DNA from: Faucicola tetraodonis
GTDB lineage: Bacteria > Pseudomonadota > Gammaproteobacteria > Pseudomonadales > Moraxellaceae
Length of the DNA stretch: 64,000 bases
Strand: one strand, 5' to 3'
Assembly (NCBI GenBank): GCA_032017425.1
Contig: DALZPW010000001.1
Below are positions 18,071-27,110 of the stretch, in pieces. Below the pieces are notes generated by a model. That model was given only the letters and a program-made list of their open reading frames with translations, had not been told where the DNA came from and did not search any database. The first letter of the stretch is position 1, and each line of letters opens with the position of its first letter. The translations under genes and the position numbers were made by a program.

Positions 18071-18521
18071 GTTTGACTTCCAATATCATATTGACATGCT
18101 CAATGCCGTCTTCAAGGTAACAGTCACCTTGTATACAAAAGCCGAGCGCTTGATAAAAGTGTATCAGATAAGTTTGAGCAGCGATAAAAATCGGCTGGCT
18201 AGGGTAGTATTGCTGGCAAATTTCAATGGCTTTTTGCATCAAATCACGCCCATAATGGTGACCCCGAAAATCGCCAACCGTTAACACGCGACCAATCGCG
18301 ACATAACCCAAATAATGATAATCAGCTGGGATAATCCGCGCATAACACACCAGATTATTATTAATAAAACCCTGTAAATGCCAACACACCAAGTCGGTAT
18401 CATCAATTTCTGGATAGGCGCAGTGTTGCTCTACAACAAATACCTCACAGCGCGCCTTAAAAATGCCATATAAGGCTTGTGATGATAACTGTGGCAGTAG
18501 ATTGAGTTGAAACGTTAGCAT
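18060..18521 (-). CDS. GNAT family N-acetyltransferase (ElaA-like)
   Basis: 153 residues. The sequence follows the ElaA type: LYGIFKARCEVFVVEQHCAY near the start, CYARIIP, YVAIGRVLTV, and the acetyl-CoA loop FRGHHYGRDLM, ending with AAQTYLIHFYQALGF. ElaA-type enzymes have no settled substrate. It is the first gene of a two-gene unit with thiE, overlapping it by 11 nt. Confidence 0.85.
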   Translation of the reverse strand: MLTFQLNLLPQLSSQALYGIFKARCEVFVVEQHCAYPEIDDTDLVCWHLQGFINNNLVCYARIIPADYHYLGYVAIGRVLTVGDFRGHHYGRDLMQKAIEICQQYYPSQPIFIAAQTYLIHFYQALGFCIQGDCYLEDGIEHVNMILEVKHDA

Positions 18522-18552
18522 ACGAATAAATCAAACGGATTAAACATCAGTA

Positions 18553-19485
18553 TTATTTCAGGCTGGCTTGGCTGTCGATAGTATGCCATTTGACCATTTT
18601 TTTACCCAATAACGGCAAGCAAAACGAAGGCAATTGGTATGCCCCAATCAGCGGTAAAAACATCGCACCCATAAACGGCGTGGTGATGGTATACGCCAAT
18701 AACACATTGCGGCCACCGCAAGCCAGCGCAGAGATAATGGCGTTTTCATAGCCAAAGCGGCGGTATAAAAAATAGGCAGAAAAGTAAAATACTAACGACA
18801 AGGCAGTGCCCAAACCAAATAAGCTTAACGCCTGCATGGGATTGGTGTCAAAGGTATGTCTAAAGCCCGACATCAATCCAAGCGGAAACATCATCAGTAG
18901 AATAATGTTAAACTTGGCAATTTTTGGATAATAAGTATTGAGCGTATCACGGGGAATGTATTGGCGTGCTGCGACCGCCAAAATCATGGGAGCGATAATG
19001 TAAATTAATAACCGCTTAATATACAGGACAAAGTCTAAATGGGCGTCCTTGCTGCCAAGTAACCACAATATCACCAGTAAGCTAACAGGCATGACCAACG
19101 TGGCTGTGATGGTCTTTGCCATGGCCAGCAGCGCATCAAAACCAACTGCATTCACAATAGCGCCCGTACCAAATAGCGGTGCGGTGGCTGACAGACCCGC
19201 GATAGCCAACAACAAATCACCACGGACACCTAGTAAATAAGCAATCAAGGTCATCGCCAAGCTCATCAGCGCACTTTGGAAGATGGCAAATCCCCAAACA
19301 TATTGGGTCGTCATGCGTCTAATTAACTGGGTTTGGTCAATGCCCAACAAGGTAAAAAACATCAAGAAAAATAAAATCTGCGGCAGAAGCCCAAGGACAA
19401 AATGCGACAAGTCAGGAAATATAAATCCAATCACACCAAACAATGGCATAAAAATCGTACTGTGACGGGCAATAAATCCAATCAT
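18553..19485 (-). CDS. Bile acid:sodium symporter family (BASS/SBF-like) transporter
   Basis: 310 residues with about nine or ten hydrophobic segments and no signal peptide. AAGGATTT precedes the ATG. The segment LSATAPLFGTGAIVNAVGFD and the late SALACGGRNVLLAYTI segment fit the broken helices of SBF/BASS carriers. The substrate is unknown; such proteins move organic anions or arsenite with sodium or protons. The nearest genes offer no substrate clue. Confidence 0.65.
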   Translation of the reverse strand: MIGFIARHSTIFMPLFGVIGFIFPDLSHFVLGLLPQILFFLMFFTLLGIDQTQLIRRMTTQYVWGFAIFQSALMSLAMTLIAYLLGVRGDLLLAIAGLSATAPLFGTGAIVNAVGFDALLAMAKTITATLVMPVSLLVILWLLGSKDAHLDFVLYIKRLLIYIIAPMILAVAARQYIPRDTLNTYYPKIAKFNIILLMMFPLGLMSGFRHTFDTNPMQALSLFGLGTALSLVFYFSAYFLYRRFGYENAIISALACGGRNVLLAYTITTPFMGAMFLPLIGAYQLPSFCLPLLGKKMVKWHTIDSQASLK

Positions 19486-19734
19486 GATAAATCCTTGGCG
19501 ATTTTAATGATAAACAAACAAACGATAAATAAATAATTGAGTGAGCATACTACTCATTATTGATTGATAAATGCAAATGGTTTTGCTGCTAATTGTCATT
19601 TCATCATTAAATTAATCACTGTGCCATATATACCATTTTTGACGCCGATAGCTTTTATTTCGCATAATGTATATTATGTTAAATAAAATAATTCAAGCTA
19701 AACGCTAACTGTCACTCAAAGCTCACCGTGTCTG

Positions 19735-20037
19735 CTAACGGTCTTTTACAGCTTGCAATGCGTTATCAAGATTTTGATTCACCGTCTTTTCTATCAGCGG
19801 CAAAAAACTTTTGAATAAAAACCCAAGCTTTGCTTGCATATCAAATACTTTATCATCCACTGTTAACGTACCTGTCACACCGGCACGAGAAAAGTTGACA
19901 CGTATTTGCTCATCACTGCGCACTACATCGCAATGCATTTTATAGTCTTTTTCTGCTGAGACAATCCAGTCTTCGGTTATCTCAAAGGCTTGCGCTTTAC
20001 TGATGCCATGCTCACGATGAATCACAAAATTACTCAT
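19735..20037 (-). CDS. Polyhydroxyalkanoic acid system family protein
   Basis: 100 residues with no membrane segment. It begins MSNFVIHREHGISKAQAF and contains FSRAGVTGTLTVDDKVFDMQAKLGFL, the pattern of the small PHA_gran_rgn family often encoded near polyhydroxyalkanoate genes. The family role is not established. No PHA synthase is in the window. It is followed on the same strand, 70 nt upstream, by the TetR gene and may be transcribed with it. Confidence 0.7.
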   Translation of the reverse strand: MSNFVIHREHGISKAQAFEITEDWIVSAEKDYKMHCDVVRSDEQIRVNFSRAGVTGTLTVDDKVFDMQAKLGFLFKSFLPLIEKTVNQNLDNALQAVKDR

Positions 20038-20107
20038 ACTTTTCTACTTTTTTCTACGCTATCTTGGGTTTTAGCTGTCTATTTTTAGTGGTCTGCGTTT
20101 GCTGAAT

Positions 20108-20710
20108 TTAGGTTAGCCCTTCAAAACACGTGCGGGTCACGATAGCGATAATCTCATCATCGTCATACAGCTGCGATGAGCGTAAAAACCCCAGTACAGG
20201 GTCACAAGCTCTGGCATATAAGGTGTATAAAATTGCCAGTCCTGGTATGTTGCTTTGCAACTTCCCCTCTGCTTGCGCTTGCTCAATCCATTCACCGATG
20301 CTATCTGACAACATGACCAAGTTGTTGGTGTAATCGTCATTGGCAATTAGCAGCTCGCGCAGCTGGGAGTTTTCACTCGGCAGATTTGGCATTTTTTGCG
20401 CCAGTTTTAGTCGCATCGCCCACTGTGTCAGCGCTTTTAGCTTATCAATGGCGATTCGGTCGGTCGCGTTTAGCTGATTGATGACCTCAAGCGCCTTGTG
20501 CATGATATCAACCAGCGCAGCCATGCCTAGCGCTTCTTTACTGGGAAAATGTCGATACAATGACGCCTTGGCAATACCCACTGTATCAGCAATCTCATCG
20601 ACGGTCATCGCGTCATAGCCTTTGGTGGCTAACAAATGGTTGACCGTTTCAATAATCAGCGACTCACGCTCTAGCATCATTCGCTGTTTAAACGTTAACT
20701 TTTTCATCAC
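20108..20710 (-). CDS. TetR family transcriptional regulator
   Basis: 200 residues. The N-terminal helix-turn-helix is typical: MTVDEIADTVGIAKASLYRHFPSKEAL (written in parts: IADTVGIAKASLYRHF is the recognition region). The C-terminal ligand domain (about 70-200) is not assignable. It is divergent from the SDR/FAD/DUF1365/CFA cluster, and a perfect 24-bp palindrome lies between them at 20823-20846. A near-identical palindrome stands before the fasciclin gene. This regulator is the obvious candidate to bind both (inference), and so to control the lipid-modification block and itself. Confidence 0.88.
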   Translation of the reverse strand: MMKKLTFKQRMMLERESLIIETVNHLLATKGYDAMTVDEIADTVGIAKASLYRHFPSKEALGMAALVDIMHKALEVINQLNATDRIAIDKLKALTQWAMRLKLAQKMPNLPSENSQLRELLIANDDYTNNLVMLSDSIGEWIEQAQAEGKLQSNIPGLAILYTLYARACDPVLGFLRSSQLYDDDEIIAIVTRTCFEGLT

Positions 20711-20822
20711 AAGTTTCTAATGTTCTTCAGGTTTCTAATATTTATGAGGTTAAAAATTAGCTAATATTATACTACAAATGTTTTTATGATACTTATTATT
20801 TAATTATATACCAATAATTATA

Positions 20823-20846
20823 TTTTTATACTAAATAGTATAAAAA
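20823..20846. promoter_or_regulatory. Candidate operator: perfect 24-bp palindrome between tetR and the SDR cluster
   Basis: Arms TTTTTATACTA (20823-20833) and TAGTATAAAAA (20836-20846) are exact reverse complements around a 2-nt centre. It sits 112 nt from the TetR start and 84 nt from the SDR start. The copy at 28938-28961 differs at only one of 24 positions. Such conservation in two otherwise unrelated, AT-rich intergenic regions points to a protein-binding site, most simply for the adjacent TetR protein. Confidence 0.75.
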
Positions 20847-20930
20847 CTATTGCCAACCATCCGCTACTCTTTTATAGTATGCGCTAAGCCGTTTTCAAAA
20901 TTTTGTATTGAGTTACTATATTGAGTCGCT

Positions 20931-21680
20931 ATGATGTCAACCCCCAATTCCTCAAAGCCTTTATCCATCGTGATTACAGGTGCAACCTCAGGCATCGGTT
21001 TACAGTTGGCGATGGATTATCTAAGCCAAGGGCATGAGGTTTATACCGTGGGTCGAAACAGCGATGTTTTGCACACGTTGGCAGCGATGGGGGCAAAAAC
21101 GATTCAGCTTGACTTAACCGAGTATGATGCCGTGATGCAAGCATTTAGCGACATTAAAACGCTGGATTTATTCATCGCGGCAGCAGGTGTTTGCGAATAC
21201 ATTGACATGCCAAACTTTGATTCGCGGTCTATCATGAGGGTGATGAACGCAAATTACGGCTCGTTAGTGCATGCCATCGAAGCGCTACTACCCGCCCTCA
21301 AGGCAACTAAAGGCAAAATTGTCACCGTCGGCTCTGCTTCTGCTTTGGTGCCCTTTGTGCGTGCAGAGGGGTATGGTAGCTCAAAAGCGGCAATCCATTA
21401 TCTGAGCAAAACCTTGCAAATGAGCCTGCACCCTTATGGGGTGAAAGTGGTTTTGGTAGTACCGGGCTTTGTTAAAACACCGATGACGCTGCAGAACGAC
21501 TTTCCAATGCCTTTTTTGCAAACCGTACAGCAAGCCAGCCAAGCTATTCAACAAGGGATTGCCAATGATGATAATGTCATTGAATTTCCGCAGACATTGG
21601 TACAGCCCCTCAAGCTGTTGGCGCAGTTACCTGATGCCGTATGGCATTTTGTGGGTTCAAAACTTTCTCATACGACTTAA
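20931..21680 (+). CDS. Short-chain dehydrogenase/reductase (lipid-modification cluster)
   Basis: 249 residues. It has the cofactor loop TGATSGIG, the AAAG strand motif, and the catalytic Ser and YGSSK (YxxxK). The substrate is unknown. It heads a five-gene run (SDR, FAD oxidoreductase, DUF1365, CFA-synthase-like, DUF2177) that recurs in many proteobacteria, often under light or singlet-oxygen stress control. Here a TetR gene stands divergent instead of a MerR or ECF-sigma regulator. Its stop codon lies in a perfect 16-bp tandem duplication (21677-21708). Confidence 0.85.
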   Translation: MMSTPNSSKPLSIVITGATSGIGLQLAMDYLSQGHEVYTVGRNSDVLHTLAAMGAKTIQLDLTEYDAVMQAFSDIKTLDLFIAAAGVCEYIDMPNFDSRSIMRVMNANYGSLVHAIEALLPALKATKGKIVTVGSASALVPFVRAEGYGSSKAAIHYLSKTLQMSLHPYGVKVVLVVPGFVKTPMTLQNDFPMPFLQTVQQASQAIQQGIANDDNVIEFPQTLVQPLKLLAQLPDAVWHFVGSKLSHTT

Positions 21681-21708
21681 TCATTTGACTTGTTAATCAT
21701 TTGACTTG
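21677..21708. repeat. Perfect 16-bp tandem duplication
   Basis: TTAATCATTTGACTTG occurs twice, back to back, covering the SDR stop codon and the short gap before the FAD oxidoreductase gene. It is a simple slippage-type duplication. Confidence 0.9.
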
Positions 21709-21729
21709 GCTTTAAAGGTATATCCGCAC

Positions 21730-23391
21730 ATGGCAGTGTTTACAAAAAAATCCCCGCACTCTACTCATACAGTCCCCAAGACTGTGGTGGCTAATCCTAT
21801 AGCAGCCAAGCCTACTAAGCCAAATAGCACCCCACCAAAGATTGCCATTATTGGCAGTGGGGTATCAGGGCTAACGTGTGCGTATTATCTCAAAGACAGT
21901 CATGCAGTGACGATGTTTGAAAGCAATGATTATCTGGGCGGGCATGTCAACACGCTGGATGTCACTGTTACCGAGCGCTCAGCTTTTAAAAACCCGTTTA
22001 GATCATCAATCGAAAAAGTCGCCATCGATACAGGGTTTATTGTATTTAATGCGCGTACTTACCCCAATTTTATTCGCCTGCTTGATGAACTCAATGTGCC
22101 GTTTCAAAAAGCTGAGATGAGTTTTTCGGTTAAAAATACTTATATTAATTTTGAATACAATGGTCACACTTTAAACAGTCTTTTTTCTCAGCGTCGCCAT
22201 GTGCTAAGCCCTCGATTTTGGCAATTTGTTCAGCAGATTTTACGCTTTAATCGCGAGACCAAATCACTATTAGCGAATTTTCGCCAAGCCGATAAAATGC
22301 AGCAAGCGGCTTTAAGCCAGCAAACACTCGGGGATTATTTAGACAGTCATGACTATGGCGAGTTGTTTAAAACCAACTACTTGGTGCCGATGGTATCTGC
22401 GATATGGTCGATGGGAATGAATGACGCCAAGCGTTTTCCCCTACTCTTTTTTGCCCAGTTTTTTGATAATCATGGTCTGCTAGATGTGGTCAATCGCCCA
22501 CAGTGGTTTACCTTAGTGGGCGGCTCAAAGCAATACGTCAATGCCTTAATCACTCGGCTTGTTGCAGCAGGTACAACCCTGTATATCAATACCCCAGTGC
22601 AATCGGTCACGCGTGGCAAGGATGGCGTTAGCATTGAATTTATTCATCAAGGTAAGCGTCAAACCCAAGTGTTTGATGACGTTGTATTTGCTTGCCATGC
22701 CGATGTAGCAAGACGTCTACTAGCTGATATCACTGAGACAGAATCGGCTATTTTAGGGGCTTTTGAGTATACAGATAACGAAGCGGTTTTGCATACTGAC
22801 ACCCAAGTTCTACCCAAAAAACCGCTGGCTTGGGCAAGTTGGAATTACGCGATAGATAAACCCACCGCGCGCGTGGCTGACCAAAAACCCATATTGACGT
22901 ATCACATGAATATCCTTGAGCGATTGACGGCAAAACATAACTATTTGGTGACGCTTAACACGCCGATTAATGAGGCGCATGTTATCAAACGTGTGGATTA
23001 TCGCCACCCTGTATATGACAACAAAATGACCGAGGCCCAAAAACGCTGGCATGAAATTTCAGCGAAGCGGCATACCCATTTTTGTGGTGCTTATTGGTTT
23101 AATGGGTTTCATGAAGATGGGGTAAAAAGTGGCTTACGGGTATGCCAAAGTTTGGGGTTGGATATCGACATTTTGGTCACTACCAATACCACAGCTGCCT
23201 CAACCGCTCCTCAAATAAAACGGCTGTCTAAGCCCAGCAAACCGTCGGCAAAATTTACCGTATCAAAGTTACCGAGCCACGCTGATAAAAAACGCTCGGT
23301 GCCGCAGCGACGGCAAGTAACCGCCAAGACCAACCATGCGTTTTGCCAAAACCTAGCGCATGATGGTTTGTGCAACACCCATCAAAGGTAA
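21730..23391 (+). CDS. FAD-dependent amine-oxidase-like oxidoreductase (COG2907 type)
   Basis: About 553 residues from ATG 21730 (AAAGG upstream); a TTG at 21706 is in frame but less likely. The dinucleotide-binding motif IAIIGSGVSGLTCAYYL begins near residue 40, followed by E-rich FESNDYLGGHVNT and IDTGFIVFN, as in predicted NAD/FAD-binding proteins of the COG2907 group. These are always near DUF1365 and a CFA-synthase homologue and are thought to act on membrane acyl chains. An odd basic tail of about 65 residues (rich in Lys, Pro, Ser, Arg) ends the protein and is not expected in the family. Confidence 0.85.
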   Translation: MAVFTKKSPHSTHTVPKTVVANPIAAKPTKPNSTPPKIAIIGSGVSGLTCAYYLKDSHAVTMFESNDYLGGHVNTLDVTVTERSAFKNPFRSSIEKVAIDTGFIVFNARTYPNFIRLLDELNVPFQKAEMSFSVKNTYINFEYNGHTLNSLFSQRRHVLSPRFWQFVQQILRFNRETKSLLANFRQADKMQQAALSQQTLGDYLDSHDYGELFKTNYLVPMVSAIWSMGMNDAKRFPLLFFAQFFDNHGLLDVVNRPQWFTLVGGSKQYVNALITRLVAAGTTLYINTPVQSVTRGKDGVSIEFIHQGKRQTQVFDDVVFACHADVARRLLADITETESAILGAFEYTDNEAVLHTDTQVLPKKPLAWASWNYAIDKPTARVADQKPILTYHMNILERLTAKHNYLVTLNTPINEAHVIKRVDYRHPVYDNKMTEAQKRWHEISAKRHTHFCGAYWFNGFHEDGVKSGLRVCQSLGLDIDILVTTNTTAASTAPQIKRLSKPSKPSAKFTVSKLPSHADKKRSVPQRRQVTAKTNHAFCQNLAHDGLCNTHQR

Positions 23392-23397
23392 ATCATC

Positions 23398-24324
23398 ATG
23401 ACATTTGCCCATCAAATCCTGCAAGGTGTGACTTGGCATGCCAGACAAATCCCTACCAATCATGAATTTCATTACCCCTATCGGTTTTGGGCAGTCAATT
23501 TAACCCAGCTAGCGGACAATCCATTACCTAAGGTCAATATAGGCGCTAGTGATGTGCCAACATGGTTGCCCAAATGGCTGAAAAAATCGCTACAACAATC
23601 ATTGACGATTCCTCTGCTATCGCAGCACCATTGGGCGCTTTATCAATTCCATCAAGCAGATTATTTTGCTGTCAATCGATTAGACCCCTCTTTGGATAAC
23701 CGCCTAACCGCTTCAGTAGGACAACCTGCGCCATCGGCTAGTTTATTGGTCAAAGCCCAACAAATTTGGCAGCAATTGACTGGCAGTCAGCCGACTGGCG
23801 AGGTGGTGGCTTTGGTCGTGTTACGTAATATCGGTTGGTATTTTAGCCCTGTCAATTTTTATATTGGCTTTGATGAGAACCACCAACCAAGCCATTTTTT
23901 GGCAGAAGTCTCTAACACCCCTTGGAACAAACGCCATTACTATGGTTTTTTACTCACAGGTGAAAAGACCTTGTACCAACATGACAAAGGTTTTCATGTA
24001 TCGCCTTTTAATCCCATCAATCAGCAATATCATTGGCGTGTTGAGATTCACCCTAAACGCTATGCATCGGCAAATGACAATCCCGAGCAAAATGGCTTTG
24101 ATGTTGTGATTGATATTGGACTGACAGATAGCCGCGGCAAAGTGTTTAATGCAGGCGTGAGTCTAACAGGCGTTCAATTAGATGAGGCTTCGGTGATAAC
24201 GGCGATTAAGCGCCGACCTTGGATGAGTGCCACATCATTACTGCGAATTTACTGGCAGGCTTTTAAATTATACGTGCTAAAACGTGTCCCTTATCAAGCT
24301 TATAACCAACGTTTACCCCAATAA
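23398..24324 (+). CDS. DUF1365 family protein
   Basis: 308 residues, starting 6 nt after the previous stop. Family hallmarks seen: HEFHYPYRFWAVNL at the start, NPVNFYIG-like (SPVNFYIGFD), EVSNTPWNKRHYY, and KGFHVSPFNP. No enzyme activity is established for DUF1365. Its invariable pairing with the COG2907 oxidoreductase and a CFA-synthase homologue suggests a role in modifying phospholipid acyl chains. The Trp-, His- and Tyr-rich conserved patches might bind a metal or lipid. Confidence 0.88.
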   Translation: MTFAHQILQGVTWHARQIPTNHEFHYPYRFWAVNLTQLADNPLPKVNIGASDVPTWLPKWLKKSLQQSLTIPLLSQHHWALYQFHQADYFAVNRLDPSLDNRLTASVGQPAPSASLLVKAQQIWQQLTGSQPTGEVVALVVLRNIGWYFSPVNFYIGFDENHQPSHFLAEVSNTPWNKRHYYGFLLTGEKTLYQHDKGFHVSPFNPINQQYHWRVEIHPKRYASANDNPEQNGFDVVIDIGLTDSRGKVFNAGVSLTGVQLDEASVITAIKRRPWMSATSLLRIYWQAFKLYVLKRVPYQAYNQRLPQ

Positions 24325-24353
24325 TTTACTGAAATTTTTTATGGGAACTGACT

Positions 24354-25838
24354 ATGACACCGTCTTCTTTAGAGGCTAAAAACACTGCAACCTCTCACCC
24401 GTCAAATCACCTATCAAAAGGTAAGGAGACCTTGGTTAAACGCCGTCAATCCGATTTAGCCAAGCGGCGCTCGTTTACCGATTTCCTACCCTACCCAATT
24501 GTTGATCATCTGCTCACGCCCGTTCAACAAAGTGCGGCAAAAGCGGCGCGGCAAATAATATTTTTATTGCTATCAAAGCTCAAACAGGGTCATCTAACCG
24601 TGATTGAAACCTTTCATCAGTCTGACCCTGTAGCAACTAAGGTGGCGACTAAGGCAGCGACTCACAAAACCTTCGGTGTTAGCGTGATGAATACTAAGCC
24701 TGTAACACAGTCGCCAGTGAGCGATACACAACGAACGCTAGGGGAACAAATTGGCAATCATCCTTTGGCAGTGACACTCACCATCCATTCACCGCAGGTG
24801 TATCAACACCTATTAACAGGCGGTTCGATTGCTTTTGCTGATGATTATATTGATGGTTTGTGGCAAGCCGATGATTTAACAGCATTTTTACGCTTGATTG
24901 CCCGCAATTTGACCCTCATCAATACCATCGAAGCCAAATTTGCCAATGTGACCAAACGCTGGGAACACCGCCAACACCGCAATCGGCATAATGATAAACG
25001 CAATGCCAAATCCAATATTTTAGCCCATTATGATATTGGCAATGCGATGTATGCATTATTTTTGGATGAGCGTATGATGTATTCATCGGCAATTTATCCG
25101 ACACCCTCATCAAGCTTGGCGGTAGCCCAAACCCACAAGTTGGCAAAAATTTGTGAATTAGCTGAGTTAACAGCTGACGACCATATTATTGAAATCGGCA
25201 CGGGCTGGGGTGGGTTTGCTATTTATGCCGCGACCCAATATGGCTGCCGTGTCACCACCACAACTATCTCAGACGCGCAGTATGAAGAAGCGAAACGGCG
25301 CATTGCCGCTGCCAATCTAACCGACAAAATCACCCTGCTAAAACAAGACTATCGTGAGCTTACCGGCAAGTATGACAAGCTGGTCAGTATTGAGATGATT
25401 GAAGCGGTGGGTCATGAATATCTGCCAGATTTTTTTGCCCAATGTAATCGACTGCTCAAAGATAATGGGCTGATGGTATTACAAGCGATTACCTTTAATG
25501 ATCGGGGTTATCAAAAATATTTGCATAGTGTGGATTTTATCCAAACCCATGTTTTCCCAGGCGGGTGTTTATTGTCTAACAGTGAAATTCTTAGCCAAGC
25601 GCGCGACCATACCGATATGCAAGTAACGTCATTGGTTGATTATGGCTATGACTATGCCCGTACCTTGATTGATTGGCGCTATAATTTTATGCAGGCGCTA
25701 CCGCAGCTCAAGGCACTTGGCTATGACGATGCGTTTATGCGTTTGTGGCATTTTTATTTTGCGTACTGTGAAGCAGGATTTTTGGAAAAAACCATTGGCG
25801 TGGTGCAAGTACGCCTTGAAAAAGCCCAGTACCGTTAA
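24354..25838 (+). CDS. Cyclopropane-fatty-acid synthase-like SAM methyltransferase
   Basis: 494 residues. The core (about 220-480) has YDIGNAMYALFLDERMMYSSAIY, the SAM loop IEIGTGWGGFA, ISDAQYEEAKRR, and the EMIEAVGHEY active-site stretch. These enzymes methylate double bonds of phospholipid acyl chains from S-adenosylmethionine, giving cyclopropane, or methylene/methyl-branched products in relatives such as UfaM of furan fatty acid synthesis. The N-terminal 130 residues are basic and low in complexity (VATKVATKAATHK). With the oxidoreductase and SDR next to it, the product may be more than a simple cyclopropane (inference). Confidence 0.88.
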   Translation: MTPSSLEAKNTATSHPSNHLSKGKETLVKRRQSDLAKRRSFTDFLPYPIVDHLLTPVQQSAAKAARQIIFLLLSKLKQGHLTVIETFHQSDPVATKVATKAATHKTFGVSVMNTKPVTQSPVSDTQRTLGEQIGNHPLAVTLTIHSPQVYQHLLTGGSIAFADDYIDGLWQADDLTAFLRLIARNLTLINTIEAKFANVTKRWEHRQHRNRHNDKRNAKSNILAHYDIGNAMYALFLDERMMYSSAIYPTPSSSLAVAQTHKLAKICELAELTADDHIIEIGTGWGGFAIYAATQYGCRVTTTTISDAQYEEAKRRIAAANLTDKITLLKQDYRELTGKYDKLVSIEMIEAVGHEYLPDFFAQCNRLLKDNGLMVLQAITFNDRGYQKYLHSVDFIQTHVFPGGCLLSNSEILSQARDHTDMQVTSLVDYGYDYARTLIDWRYNFMQALPQLKALGYDDAFMRLWHFYFAYCEAGFLEKTIGVVQVRLEKAQYR

Positions 25839-25896
25839 CCCAATTCGCGCGGCAAGGGGTTCATGATAATTAATAACAGGACACAAGGATTTAGCA

Positions 25897-26313
25897 ATGG
25901 CACCATTAAACTATCTGTGGGTATATCTGATCGCCGTCATGGTATTTTTGGGTATTGATGCCGTATGGCTTAAAACCATGACCCAACGCTTTTATGCACC
26001 GCGCATTGGACATTTACTCAGTGAATCACCCAATATGACCGCAGCAGGCGTGTTTTATCTATTTTATGTTTTTGCGCTTTGTGTGGTGGTCATTTACCCG
26101 CAGCTAAAATCTCACGCGTCATTGGCAGTATTGGCAGGATATGGGGTGGTCATTGGGCTAATGGCATATGGAACGTATGATTTTACAAGCTTAGCATTAC
26201 TTAAAGGTTATGATAAAACTGCGGCACTGGTTGATTTTATTTGGGGCGGTTTGGTTACAGGATTAACTTGCGTGATTGTGGGCGTCATCTACAAAAACTG
26301 GTTGATGGATTAG
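25897..26313 (+). CDS. DUF2177 family membrane protein
   Basis: 138 residues with four hydrophobic helices. It begins with YLWVYLIAVMVFLGIDAVWLK and has the family segments GVFYLFYVFALCVV, AYGTYDFTSLALLKGYD and the DFIWGGLVTG helix. The function is unknown. It is the last gene of the CFA cluster, a position DUF2177 holds in many genomes. AAGGA lies 8 nt before the ATG, and the gene follows the methyltransferase by 58 nt. Confidence 0.88.
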   Translation: MAPLNYLWVYLIAVMVFLGIDAVWLKTMTQRFYAPRIGHLLSESPNMTAAGVFYLFYVFALCVVVIYPQLKSHASLAVLAGYGVVIGLMAYGTYDFTSLALLKGYDKTAALVDFIWGGLVTGLTCVIVGVIYKNWLMD

Positions 26314-26375
26314 CCTTAAGCTAGGTACGCAGCTACAACCCTAATACAAGGCTAAGGCACAATTTTAAGGCTGAT

Positions 26376-27107
26376 TTAAGGCAAAACTTCTTTGCCGTCC
26401 CAAGCCCAAATTTTCCCCGAATCTTTGGGTGTGAGCTGATGCAAAACCTTAAGTAAACTTTGCGCGGAAAACGCTGCGGTAAATAACTTGCCTTCTGCTA
26501 CATTTTTTTGAAATGGTTTGGATAACTTACTGTCTACCGTGCCGGGGTGCAAAGCAACAATAATCGCGTTGGGGTTTTTTCGTTGCAGTTCGATGCTTAA
26601 ATTTTTAATGCCCATATGTAAACTTGCTTTTGCCATCCGATAACCATACCACCCGCCCAAGCGATTATCTGAAATACTCCCTACCCGTGCCGACAATACG
26701 GCAAATAGGGATTGCGAGGATTTGTTTAAGGCGGGCAAGGCGTATTTGGCAATCATCATTGGTAATACCGCATTGACATGGAAATATTGATGCAGCTGGT
26801 CGGCTGTGATATCACGCAGCGATTTCTCAGGCGCAATGTGTTGAGCCCCGAGTTTAGAGTCATGTAATAACCCAATCGTCACAATGACACTGTCTAACGC
26901 TTGAATGCTACTTATCTTTTTGATAAGTGCGGCGATAGCCAGTTCATCATCAAAATCAAGCTGATGAGGGAGGATATGAGGGTGGCTAAATGCCGAGGTT
27001 TTTCTGGCAATGGCATGAATGGTGGCATTTGGATAGGCGATAGTCAAACAATCACAAAATGCCTTTCCAATCGCGCCAGAAGCACCAAATATGGCGATAT
27101 GTTGCAT
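26376..27107 (-). CDS. Short-chain dehydrogenase/reductase (C-factor-like)
   Basis: 243 residues. The nucleotide loop is GASGAIG, and catalytic YRMAK gives YxxxK; the LSARVGSISDNRLGGW stretch carries the Ser, as in C-factor/CsgA-type SDRs. Substrate unknown. It starts 3 nt after the stop of the renalase-like flavoprotein gene, so the pair is an operon converging on DUF2177. The small amount of sequence between the converging ends shows no strong terminator. Confidence 0.82.
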   Translation of the reverse strand: MQHIAIFGASGAIGKAFCDCLTIAYPNATIHAIARKTSAFSHPHILPHQLDFDDELAIAALIKKISSIQALDSVIVTIGLLHDSKLGAQHIAPEKSLRDITADQLHQYFHVNAVLPMMIAKYALPALNKSSQSLFAVLSARVGSISDNRLGGWYGYRMAKASLHMGIKNLSIELQRKNPNAIIVALHPGTVDSKLSKPFQKNVAEGKLFTAAFSAQSLLKVLHQLTPKDSGKIWAWDGKEVLP

Positions 27108-27110
27108 ATG

